From CAJXNP01 sp050305935 (GTDB lineage: Bacteria > Bacteroidota > Bacteroidia > Cytophagales > Cyclobacteriaceae), in assembly GCA_050305935.1 (NCBI GenBank), contig JBNLGG010000012.1, positions 1 through 64,000 of the forward strand: DNA of 64,000 nucleotides, written 5' to 3'. The notes beneath the pieces are model-generated. The model searched no databases, was not told where the DNA came from, and saw only the letters and a list, made by a program, of their open reading frames with translations. A program made the position numbers and the translations under genes. Position 1 is the first letter of the stretch, and each line of letters begins with the position of its first letter. Positions 42,687 to 50,771 of the stretch are shown here, one piece after another.

Positions 42687-43904
42687 TTACAAAAATAAAC
42701 TTTTGGGCCAGCATAGGTAGTGTTTTTGGACGATTTTACGCATGGCCTTGATATTGGGGAGATCGCTTGCCTGGGCGATGTCCACCATCTTTTTGTTTTT
42801 GGTCAATACATTGATTTGATGGTCTCCCGCCACGTATGCCGCATTTGACTTTTGACCGGTAATAACAAAGTAATCGATATATTCAGTCGGTAATGGTTGT
42901 TCGGAAAGCTTCCTTTTTACCTTTTCAATTTCTTTTTTGCTAACCTCTTTCTCAAAGAATTTTACTTTAAAAAGCTTCCTGTCCAGCAACAATTTGCTGT
43001 AACTACTCAGAACAAAATCCTCAGACCTGGCCCATCTTTTAACTGCGGCGAGAATATCGACATCGTCAAGCGAGGTGTATTTGTCCAGAATTTTCGGGTT
43101 GCTCCGAATGTCATCGATGGTCACATTATGAGTAATAAAGAATTTCAGTTCTTCACTGATCGATGTGGCTTCGCCAATTTCCTTGGCCCGCCGGATAATC
43201 TGAACCAGCATCTGCTCTACCGCTACGGTTGTTTTGTGGAGGTAAACCTGCCAGTACATGAGCCTTCTGGAGCTGAGGAAGTTTTCTATGCTGTAAATCC
43301 CTTTCTCCTCAATGACCAGTTCATCTTTAAAAACATTGAGCAGTTTAATAATCCGTTCAGAGCCTATTTTTCCTTCCGATACCCCGGTGAAAAAACTGTC
43401 GCGGTTTAGATAATCCAGTCTGTCAATATCAAGTTGACTCGAAACCAACTGGTTCAGGAAATTTCTGTGATATTTTTTTTGAAAAATAGTGATGGCCAGG
43501 GCGAGGGCATTACTGTACTCTCGATTTAATTCTTCCATGATAAGCTCTGACATTTCCTCGTGGTCGATAGTGGAGATGAGCACATTCTCCAGCGCATGTG
43601 AAAAAGGGGAGTGACCAATATCGTGTAACAAAATGGCAATCAGTGCGGCGGAATACTCTTCGTCTGATATCTCTATGCCTTTTTGTTTTAAGTTATCAAG
43701 CGTCTCCTGCATTAAATGCATCGCGCCCAGCGCATGGTGAAAACGTGTGTGAAGGGCCCCTGGATATACATAATCTGTGAGACCTAGCTGTTTAATCCTT
43801 CGAAGTCGCTGAAACCAGGGATGGTTAATCAGATCATAAATAAGTTCGTTTTGAATAGTAATGAATCCGTACACCGGATCATTTATTATTTTTTTCTTAT
43901 TCAA
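42687..43904 (-). CDS. HD-domain phosphohydrolase (dGTPase-like)
   Basis: 405 residues, cytosolic. TTG start (43904) with MNKKKIINDPVYGFITIQN, a start seen in relatives. HD-domain metal ligands: the first His pair in HTRFHHALGAMHLM, HD in ILLHDIGHSPFSHALE, and a later Asp in LDIDRLDYLNRDSFF. dGTPase-like members hydrolyse dNTPs; the substrate of this branch is unknown. It is divergent from porX by 46 bases and probably heads the lipid A operon (136 bases before lpxD). Confidence 0.88.
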   Translation of the reverse strand: MNKKKIINDPVYGFITIQNELIYDLINHPWFQRLRRIKQLGLTDYVYPGALHTRFHHALGAMHLMQETLDNLKQKGIEISDEEYSAALIAILLHDIGHSPFSHALENVLISTIDHEEMSELIMEELNREYSNALALAITIFQKKYHRNFLNQLVSSQLDIDRLDYLNRDSFFTGVSEGKIGSERIIKLLNVFKDELVIEEKGIYSIENFLSSRRLMYWQVYLHKTTVAVEQMLVQIIRRAKEIGEATSISEELKFFITHNVTIDDIRSNPKILDKYTSLDDVDILAAVKRWARSEDFVLSSYSKLLLDRKLFKVKFFEKEVSKKEIEKVKRKLSEQPLPTEYIDYFVITGQKSNAAYVAGDHQINVLTKNKKMVDIAQASDLPNIKAMRKIVQKHYLCWPKSLFL

Positions 43905-43950
43905 GTTGATGGATTAAATTCGTTACTTTAAAAGATCACTAAATTAGCAT

Positions 43951-45504
43951 ATGCAAAGATATAATATTTTATGGGCCGATGACGAAATCGAATTGCTCAA
44001 GCCACACATACTTTTTTTAAACAACAAAGGATATGAGGTAACTCCGGTCACCAGCGGTCCCGAGGCCATCGAAGCCTTTGAATCAAGAAGCTTTGACGTG
44101 ATTTTTTTGGATGAAAACATGCCGGGAATGACAGGTTTGGAAACCCTTACCCACATAAAAAATATTAATACCGATATTCCTGTGGTGATGATCACGAAGA
44201 GCGAGGAGGAACATTTGATGGAGGAGGCCATTGGTTCTAAAATAGCCGACTACCTGATAAAGCCCCTGAACCCAAACCAACTCCTACTGTCTGTCAAAAA
44301 ATTGCTTGACAATAAAAGGCTGGTTTCTGAAAAAACCAATATGAACTACCAGCAGGAGTTCAGGAACCTCAGCATGGCATTTAGCGACGATCTGGATCAC
44401 CGGGAGTGGGCTGACATCTATAAAAAACTGGTGTTTTGGGATCTCGAATTAGGGCAGGGACAAATGGCAGAGGTGCTTGATATGCAGATCAGTGAAGCCA
44501 ATCTTCATTTTTCAAAATTTGTAGCTGAAAACTATGAGTCGTGGCTCAACGACGCCGATAGTGAGCGCCCACTGCTGTCGCATGAAGTAATGAAAAAAGC
44601 AGTCGTACCAGAGATGAAAGATGGTACGCCGTTGTTTTTTATCGTCATTGACAACTTGCGATATGATCAATGGAAAGTTATCCAGCCTACCATTTCCGAT
44701 TTGTATACTGTGGATAAAGAGGAAACTTACTATGCGATTCTACCTACCACTACGGCCTATGCACGTAATGCCATTTTTTCGGGAATGCTTCCACTGGAAA
44801 TGGAAAAATATCATCCCGACCTCTGGGTGGGCGAGGACGAAGAAATGGGAAAGAATCTTAATGAGGATAAATTTCTGGAAAGGCAATTGAAAAGACTGCG
44901 GCCAAAAACAAAATTCAGCTACAACAAAATTAAAAACCTGGGCCAGGGAAAAAACCTGGCAGATACGATCCAGAATTACATGAATAATGACCTGAATGTG
45001 ATCGTGTATAATTTTGTTGACATGCTGTCCCATGCACGCACGGAAATGGAAGTAATCAGGGAGCTGGCTCCCGATGAGCCTGCCTACCGGTCATTGACAA
45101 GGAGTTGGTTTTATCATTCACCGTTGCTGGAGATATTGACAAAATTGTCGGAAAAAAAAGTGAAGGTCATTATTACTACTGATCACGGAACGGTGAGGGT
45201 GAAAAGACCTTTCAAGATCATTGGCGACCGGAATACCAATACCAATCTGCGGTATAAGGTAGGCAAAAACCTAGCATTTGAAGAGGACAAAGTCTTTATT
45301 TCCAGAAAGCCTGAAGACCTTCATCTTCCTAAGATCAATGTCTCGTCCGCCTACGTTTTTGCCGTGGAGGATTATTTTTTCGCTTATCCAAACAATTATA
45401 ACCATTATGTCAAATATTATAATGACACATTTCAACACGGGGGCCTGTCCATGGAGGAAATGATAATTCCGATAATTTCCTTAAATTCGAAAGTTGTTCC
45501 TTAG
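43951..45504 (+). CDS. porX: PorX: response regulator fused to PglZ alkaline phosphatase domain
   Basis: 517 residues. The receiver domain (1-120) starts ILWADDEIELLKPHI, with phospho-acceptor Asp54 in FLDENMPG and Lys in YLIKPLNP. A helical linker leads to a PglZ-type alkaline-phosphatase-superfamily domain with FFIVIDNLRYDQW and TTDHGTVRVKRP. PorX is the output regulator of type IX secretion and gliding in Bacteroidota, paired with the kinase PorY, which is not in the window. The zinc-dependent phosphodiesterase activity is known for the family, not seen here directly. Confidence 0.95.
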   Translation: MQRYNILWADDEIELLKPHILFLNNKGYEVTPVTSGPEAIEAFESRSFDVIFLDENMPGMTGLETLTHIKNINTDIPVVMITKSEEEHLMEEAIGSKIADYLIKPLNPNQLLLSVKKLLDNKRLVSEKTNMNYQQEFRNLSMAFSDDLDHREWADIYKKLVFWDLELGQGQMAEVLDMQISEANLHFSKFVAENYESWLNDADSERPLLSHEVMKKAVVPEMKDGTPLFFIVIDNLRYDQWKVIQPTISDLYTVDKEETYYAILPTTTAYARNAIFSGMLPLEMEKYHPDLWVGEDEEMGKNLNEDKFLERQLKRLRPKTKFSYNKIKNLGQGKNLADTIQNYMNNDLNVIVYNFVDMLSHARTEMEVIRELAPDEPAYRSLTRSWFYHSPLLEILTKLSEKKVKVIITTDHGTVRVKRPFKIIGDRNTNTNLRYKVGKNLAFEEDKVFISRKPEDLHLPKINVSSAYVFAVEDYFFAYPNNYNHYVKYYNDTFQHGGLSMEEMIIPIISLNSKVVP

Positions 45505-45523
45505 TAGATTAAAGTAGACTTGT

Positions 45524-45946
45524 TTGGAAGTTGTTTCTAAGTCACTCGGCGACCTTCCTCAGATAGCTGAAGAGGTAGCCGGATTTGCAGATGATAAACT
45601 GATTTGGCTTTTTATTGGAGAAATGGGTGCAGGAAAAACCACTCTTATAAAAAGCATTTGTGATCACTTTGAGGTAGTGGACACGGTAAGCAGCCCGTCC
45701 TTTTCCATTGTGAATGAATATCGGGCGAAATCCGGTAACACCATTTATCATTTTGATTTCTACAGGTTGAAAAACCAGGATGAAGCAATGGACATAGGAG
45801 TCGAGGAGTACTTTGATTCTGGGAATATTTGCTTGCTGGAATGGCCGGAAAAGGTCCCGGATTTATTGCCAGAGAATTATTTAAAAATTGAAATTAAAAT
45901 TGATTCCAAAAACCAACGTCTTATAACCCTTACCCACAATGGTTAA
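45524..45946 (+). CDS. tsaE: tRNA threonylcarbamoyladenosine protein TsaE
   Basis: 140 residues from a TTG start at 45524; no earlier in-frame ATG fits. ATPase of the t6A tRNA-modification complex with TsaB, TsaC and TsaD. Walker A GEMGAGKTTLIKSIC (about 30-44), SPSFSIVNEYRA, IYHFDFYRLKNQDEA and ICLLEWPEKVPDLLP. The gene overlaps the next by eight bases, so translation is coupled. Confidence 0.92.
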   Translation: MEVVSKSLGDLPQIAEEVAGFADDKLIWLFIGEMGAGKTTLIKSICDHFEVVDTVSSPSFSIVNEYRAKSGNTIYHFDFYRLKNQDEAMDIGVEEYFDSGNICLLEWPEKVPDLLPENYLKIEIKIDSKNQRLITLTHNG

Positions 45947-47165
45947 AAATCCCCGACAAGGTTTTCAAGAATTGGCCAAAGAAAGCCAGCTTTATCCGAA
46001 GGAGCAGCTCCTGAAAGTAAAGAACGGATCAAAAAAGTTGTTTATTGGGGTTCCAAAGGAAATCTCGCTACAGGAAAAAAGAATTCCCTTAACACCGGGG
46101 GCGGTTCGGCTGCTTACAAATAATGGTCATGAAGTCAGGATCGAGTCGGGTGCTGGCAAACCATCCACCTACTCAGACCAGGATTTTAGTGACGCCGGTG
46201 CTAAAATCATTTACGACACCAAAGAAATATACCAGGCCGAAATCGTATTGAAAGTTGAACCCCCCACAAAAGAAGAGATTGGCTATTTTAAACCTGGGGT
46301 CACACTCATTTCTGCACTTCAGACGGGAAACGTTGACAAGGAATATTTAAACCTGATTAATGCGAAGAAAATCACAGCTATTGCCTATGAGCTGTTGGAA
46401 GATAAAGTAGGGGGCATGCCCGTGGTACGGGCGATGAGCGAGATAGCTGGAAATACGGTGTTACTAATTGCGGCCGACCTCATAAGTGATACGGAAAACA
46501 GCCGGGGTATTTTGCTGGGAGGGATAACAGGTGTACCACCCACTAAGGTGGTCATACTGGGTGCAGGAACCGTTGGCGAGTATGCGGCGAGGGCAGCGCT
46601 TGGCCTTGGTGCGGAAATAAAAATCTTTGACAACCATTTGTATAAACTGAGGAGGATCAAGCATGCATTAGGCACGAATATATTCACTTCTACCCTTGAC
46701 AGCATTATTTTAGCTGAGGCACTAAAAAGAGCGGACGTGGTCATTGGCGCTTTGCGCACAGAAAAGGGTAAATTGAAATATTACGTCACCGAAGACCTTG
46801 TGTCGCAGATGAAGCAGGGTGCGGTCATTATGGATGTCAGTATTGACCAGGGGGGATGCTTTGAGACTTCCAAATTAACTACGCATGGCAAACCTACCTT
46901 TATAAAATACGGTGTGGTACATTATTGCGTGCCAAACATTCCGTCAAAGGTGCCAAAAACCGCCAGTGCTTCAATAAGTAATATTTTCACACCGATACTG
47001 ATGCAGGTGGCCGATGCGGGAGGGCTTGAAGAAATGATTTTCACCTACAAATGGTTTATGAGAGGTATCTATGCATACAAAGGCAGCCTCACCAACAAAT
47101 ACATCGCCAATAGGCTGGGTATGAAATTTAAAGACCTGGAATTACTATTGGCGGCAAGATTTTAA
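45939..47165 (+). CDS. Alanine dehydrogenase/PntA-family enzyme with changed active site
   Basis: 408 residues. A 40-residue N-terminal extension precedes the alanine dehydrogenase/transhydrogenase alpha N-terminal domain with VPKEISLQEKRIPLTPGAV and the substrate-side Lys in LKVEPPTKEE. The NAD domain has VVILGAGTVGEYAARAALGLG. The typical His of the TYLHLA motif is replaced by Gln in TLISALQTGN. Without that His the classical alanine deamination mechanism is doubtful. It may be a Bacteroidota subfamily with another substrate. Converges on pyrB with a four-base overlap. Confidence 0.85.
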   Translation: MVKNPRQGFQELAKESQLYPKEQLLKVKNGSKKLFIGVPKEISLQEKRIPLTPGAVRLLTNNGHEVRIESGAGKPSTYSDQDFSDAGAKIIYDTKEIYQAEIVLKVEPPTKEEIGYFKPGVTLISALQTGNVDKEYLNLINAKKITAIAYELLEDKVGGMPVVRAMSEIAGNTVLLIAADLISDTENSRGILLGGITGVPPTKVVILGAGTVGEYAARAALGLGAEIKIFDNHLYKLRRIKHALGTNIFTSTLDSIILAEALKRADVVIGALRTEKGKLKYYVTEDLVSQMKQGAVIMDVSIDQGGCFETSKLTTHGKPTFIKYGVVHYCVPNIPSKVPKTASASISNIFTPILMQVADAGGLEEMIFTYKWFMRGIYAYKGSLTNKYIANRLGMKFKDLELLLAARF

Positions 47166-48094
47166 GCCGCTTTCTGGGCGGATGCCAGCAGGTATAGCAC
47201 GGCCATCCGGATGGCTACACCATTTTCTACCTGTTCCAAAATAATTGAATGCTCTGAATCAGCTACATCGCTGTTTAATTCCACTCCCCGGTTGATTGGT
47301 CCCGGGTGCATGATCGTGATCTGCTTGTCGAGCTTGTCAAGAAGGGACTTGTTTATTCCATAGTACAGGGAGTATTCCCTGATCGAGGGAAAATATTTAA
47401 TGTGCTGGCGTTCGAGTTGGATTCGCAGCACATTGGCTACATCGCACCATTTTAATGCATTTAGCACATCCAATTCCACTTTCACGCCTAAAGATTCGAT
47501 GTGTTTAGGCAGCAATGTATTGGGGCCGCATACCATTACCTCTGCCCCCAGTTTTTTGAGAGCAAAGATATTGGAAAGTGCTACGCGCGAATGGAGGATA
47601 TCCCCAATGATGGCAACTTTTAATCCTTCAATTTTTTTAAATCGACGACTGATGGAGTAGGTATCCAGTAGCGCCTGGGTGGGGTGTTCGTGCGTGCCAT
47701 CGCCCGCGTTGACAATGTTGGCCTTAATATGCTTTGCAAGAAAATGTGGTGCTCCCGGGCTGCTGTGTCTCATGACAATCATGTCTACTTTCATCGCCAG
47801 AATGTTGTTTACCGTGTCAAGCAGGGTTTCTCCCTTTTTTACAGAACTGCCGGATGACGAAAAATTAATCACATCAGCAGAAAGCCTTTTTTCAGCTAAT
47901 TCAAAGGATAACCGGGTTCTTGTGGAGTTTTCAAAAAAAACATTCGCAATGGTGATGTCCCGGAGTGACGGAACTTTTTTAATAGGGCGGTTAATTACTT
48001 CTTTAAAATTATTGGCTGTTTCAAAAATGAGATGAATGTCTTCAGGAGTGAGGTTTTTAATTCCCAATAAATGCTCAACACTCAGCTTTGTCAT
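47162..48094 (-). CDS. pyrB: Aspartate carbamoyltransferase catalytic subunit PyrB
   Basis: 310 residues, normal length. Second step of pyrimidine synthesis. Motifs: the carbamoyl-phosphate loop ENSTRTRLSFELAEKRL, HPTQALLDTYSI, GDILHSRVALSN and the C-terminal HPGPINRGVELNSDVAD. It lacks a regulatory-subunit gene beside it; pyrR precedes it by one base, so control is probably via PyrR. Overlaps the dehydrogenase gene at its tail. Confidence 0.96.
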   Translation of the reverse strand: MTKLSVEHLLGIKNLTPEDIHLIFETANNFKEVINRPIKKVPSLRDITIANVFFENSTRTRLSFELAEKRLSADVINFSSSGSSVKKGETLLDTVNNILAMKVDMIVMRHSSPGAPHFLAKHIKANIVNAGDGTHEHPTQALLDTYSISRRFKKIEGLKVAIIGDILHSRVALSNIFALKKLGAEVMVCGPNTLLPKHIESLGVKVELDVLNALKWCDVANVLRIQLERQHIKYFPSIREYSLYYGINKSLLDKLDKQITIMHPGPINRGVELNSDVADSEHSIILEQVENGVAIRMAVLYLLASAQKAA

Positions 48095-48095
48095 A

Positions 48096-48647
48096 TTATT
48101 CCGTTATGTTAATTAACCAGATTGCGTCCTTTTTAAAACCGGCTCCCCTCCATTCCACCAGCACCCGTTGGGAGTCAAGGGTGTTGACTGACTGGCCCAC
48201 ATAATCCGGCTCAATGGGAAGCTGGCGGCTGTATTTTCTATTGATCAACGCCAAAAGCTCCACCTTTTTAGGGCGGCCAAAGGCGTTCATGGCATCCATC
48301 GCCGCCCGCACACTTCTGCCCGTGTACAGTACGTCGTCCACAATGATCACATTTTTATCTTCGATGATGAAGTCAATTTTGGTGGTGTTGGCTTTTATCG
48401 GGGAGTCCCTTCTTCTGAAATCGTCTCTATAAAAGGTAATGTCCAAAAATCCCAGATGTATTTTCTTTCCCAGAATTTCCTGTAGTTTGTTTGCCAGAAG
48501 GTTTGCCAGGTAAATCCCCCTCGGTTGGAGGCCTATAATGACAGAATTTGCAAAATCGCCGTGGTTTTCAATCAATTGATGGCAAAGTCGGTTGATTGTG
48601 ATGTCTAAAAGTTTTTGATCCAGGATCTGTTTTTTCTGAGCGGCCAT
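48096..48647 (-). CDS. pyrR: Pyrimidine operon regulator / uracil phosphoribosyltransferase PyrR
   Basis: 183 residues. Binds pyrimidine operon RNA in Gram-positives and has uracil phosphoribosyltransferase activity. PRPP motif VIIVDDVLYTGRSVRAAMDAM near the middle, GLQPRGIYLANLLA near the N-terminus. The ATG at 48647 is preferred to the TTG at 48659, which lies inside the -7 element. In Bacteroidota the enzymatic role is more certain than RNA binding. It precedes pyrB by one base. Confidence 0.92.
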   Translation of the reverse strand: MAAQKKQILDQKLLDITINRLCHQLIENHGDFANSVIIGLQPRGIYLANLLANKLQEILGKKIHLGFLDITFYRDDFRRRDSPIKANTTKIDFIIEDKNVIIVDDVLYTGRSVRAAMDAMNAFGRPKKVELLALINRKYSRQLPIEPDYVGQSVNTLDSQRVLVEWRGAGFKKDAIWLINITE

Positions 48648-48656
48648 GTCTGGCGA

Positions 48657-48664
48657 CAAATATA
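48657..48664 (-). promoter_or_regulatory. -7 element TATATTTG of pyrR-pyrB
   Basis: Exact TAnnTTTG followed by T on the minus strand, 9 bases before the ATG at 48647, giving at most a very short leader. No -33 match. It leaves no space for an attenuator ahead of pyrR. Confidence 0.5.
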
Positions 48665-48705
48665 AAATTTAAAAGCTTTTTATGGAAAAATCGATTTAAA
48701 AATAG

Positions 48706-50205
48706 CTATTGGATCACTGAAATTTTGTTGATGAAGAAAACTTCCCTCTTTTCGTCATCGATCGATGCATCCACTCTCCCAATTTTTTGGATGCCATAGG
48801 CAAAAAGACGGTTGCCGTACCAGTTTTCTAATTTACTAAAGGTAATATCTTTGATCAGTCGTTCATCCTTATAAGGATTGTCAAGTTCTTCGTTTTCCTG
48901 AACATCTAATACTTTAGTGCCACTTATCAATTTTGTTCTCAGGCTGTTTTCAAATAAATACAAAAGTAAAACTCCTTCTTTCGTTGGTACTGCATGAACG
49001 TATTGATTCAGGTAATAGGTAATGACATCCTGGATTTCAAAGCTATTGTCCCACAATATTTTTCCTTTTTTATCAAAACCGATTACCACGGCATGCGTGT
49101 ACTTGAATCCCTGAAAATAGCTGTTCCCATAACCATAGGGAGAAAATGCCGTATAGCCTGCCGAACTATAATTGTACTCAGGATAAAAAGCTTCTCCAAT
49201 CATCACGTATTGGTCTCCCATCTCAACGATTTCATCCACAATCATTTTGTAATAGAATTTGTTCTTCTTACCCTTGATCTTTCTTCGCTCAATTTTTTTC
49301 TTGATCCGGATCTCTTTTTTAGCCTTCATATAATTGAAGAAATTTTTCAGGTCGGCGTAGTTGTAATAGTTTATCACGTGGCTCTGATCGCTGTTTACCG
49401 TCGAAACAAATATTCCCCTTGAAAGATCAGATTTTCTCAGGGAGTAAGTGCCAACTACCAGGTGCAGGTTATTGTTTACTGCCACAGACCTTCCATAAAG
49501 CAGGCTATAGTCGCCCTGGGGCATGAGGTTGAAATCCTTTAGCAATTGGCCCTCGGCATTGAACGATTTAATGGCAATGGATCTTTTTTTATCAGGCGTG
49601 GTATAGCTTTGCAATACATTAAAAACATCATTGTTTTCATCGGTTTCAAGCTGCAAAATCTCGTTTGGTTCGTTCCTGAAACCTGGCAGGGCAATGGCGG
49701 ATGGTTTATTGAATTTATAAGCAATAAACGTTGTCCGGTTGTTAACGTAGCCACCAAAGATCAAGGTTTCTCCCACTACTTCAAATTCACGCATTTCAAG
49801 CTCAAAGTCCATCTCGATGTCAAACACTTCTTTTGCCTGCGTCTTTGTGTGAAAACGAATAGCTTTAAATTTTTTCCTTCGCAGTGTGCTGTTGTACAGA
49901 AAATATACATACGGTCCGACGTAGTCATATCCCACCTGGATGTATTCCACGTCCACATAGTCGGAGAGCTGCCAGGCAAGGGCGAGTGAGGTGTCAAGCT
50001 TGATCAACTCATACTTAAAGTCACGTTTTGTTTCCCTGTTTTTTACCTTCCTTGAAAGGAACAGGCCGTCTTCACCGGCAGGGATTAACAGAAAATCTTC
50101 ATCCTGGTCGCCCAGCTCAATTTCCACCCGCTCTGTCTGATAGAATTGACCTTTGCAAAGTGTGAAAGTAAAAAGCAAAAGTAAGGTTGATATTAAAAAA
50201 CGCAT
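48706..50205 (-). CDS. Large secreted protein, unknown function, beta-rich
   Basis: 499 residues with a signal peptide (1-19). No membrane helix after it. Repeated short hydrophobic strands, such as LLIPAGEDGLFLSRKV, LIFGGYVNNRTTFIAYKF, LHLVVGTYSLRKSDLSRG and THAVVIGFDKKGKILWDN, suggest a propeller-like fold. A strongly basic stretch (KKEIRIKKKIERRKIKGKK) lies at about 310. No family is recognised. Its start is eight bases after the EVE gene, so both are probably on one transcript. Confidence 0.75.
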   Translation of the reverse strand: MRFLISTLLLLFTFTLCKGQFYQTERVEIELGDQDEDFLLIPAGEDGLFLSRKVKNRETKRDFKYELIKLDTSLALAWQLSDYVDVEYIQVGYDYVGPYVYFLYNSTLRRKKFKAIRFHTKTQAKEVFDIEMDFELEMREFEVVGETLIFGGYVNNRTTFIAYKFNKPSAIALPGFRNEPNEILQLETDENNDVFNVLQSYTTPDKKRSIAIKSFNAEGQLLKDFNLMPQGDYSLLYGRSVAVNNNLHLVVGTYSLRKSDLSRGIFVSTVNSDQSHVINYYNYADLKNFFNYMKAKKEIRIKKKIERRKIKGKKNKFYYKMIVDEIVEMGDQYVMIGEAFYPEYNYSSAGYTAFSPYGYGNSYFQGFKYTHAVVIGFDKKGKILWDNSFEIQDVITYYLNQYVHAVPTKEGVLLLYLFENSLRTKLISGTKVLDVQENEELDNPYKDERLIKDITFSKLENWYGNRLFAYGIQKIGRVDASIDDEKREVFFINKISVIQ

Positions 50206-50213
50206 ATAGTTGG

Positions 50214-50618
50214 TCAGATACTTTTTTCTAGTATAATGTCGTATTCCTCTTTTTTTAAGGGCATGACTGACAGCCTGGCATTTCTCACCAGGTGTACCTG
50301 GCTCAGACGATCATCCGCCTTGACCTCCTTCAGGCTGACGGGCTTTTTAAGTTTTTCTACGGGTACCAGGTCTACCACTACCCACTGCGGGTCATCGGTA
50401 GTAGGATCAGGATAGAACTCCTTCACTACTTTTGCTATGCCGACAACTGCTTTGTCGTCACCGCTGTGATAAAACAGTACGGTGTCGCCTTCCTTCATTG
50501 CCTTCATGTTATTTCTCGCCTGGTAATTTCGCACCCCGTCCCAGTGGTCCCGTCCCATTTTCACAAAGTCGTCCCAGGAATATGTATTTGGTTCGGATTT
50601 TACTAGCCAATAGTTCAT
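50214..50618 (-). CDS. EVE-domain protein
   Basis: 134 residues of the EVE (DUF55) family, a PUA-like fold that binds modified nucleotides. The start NYWLVKSEPNTYSWDDF, the central NYQARNNMKAMKEGDTVLFYHSG and the end RLSVMPLKKEEYDIILEKS are the usual family parts. EVE proteins are often found with restriction or RNA-modification systems, none of which is near. It is followed at eight bases by the unknown secreted protein. Confidence 0.9.
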   Translation of the reverse strand: MNYWLVKSEPNTYSWDDFVKMGRDHWDGVRNYQARNNMKAMKEGDTVLFYHSGDDKAVVGIAKVVKEFYPDPTTDDPQWVVVDLVPVEKLKKPVSLKEVKADDRLSQVHLVRNARLSVMPLKKEEYDIILEKSI

Positions 50619-50771
50619 TTATACTTCGCGTTATTTTTTACTACTCACTAAAGAACAAAATAATTGACAGTTTGTATACAGACCAGGTGACATTTTTAAA
50701 TTTGACCTTCTTTTCTTTCTATTTAATAGCGAAAGAGTATTATTTTGAAATCTGGTTAATCCCTATGTATA

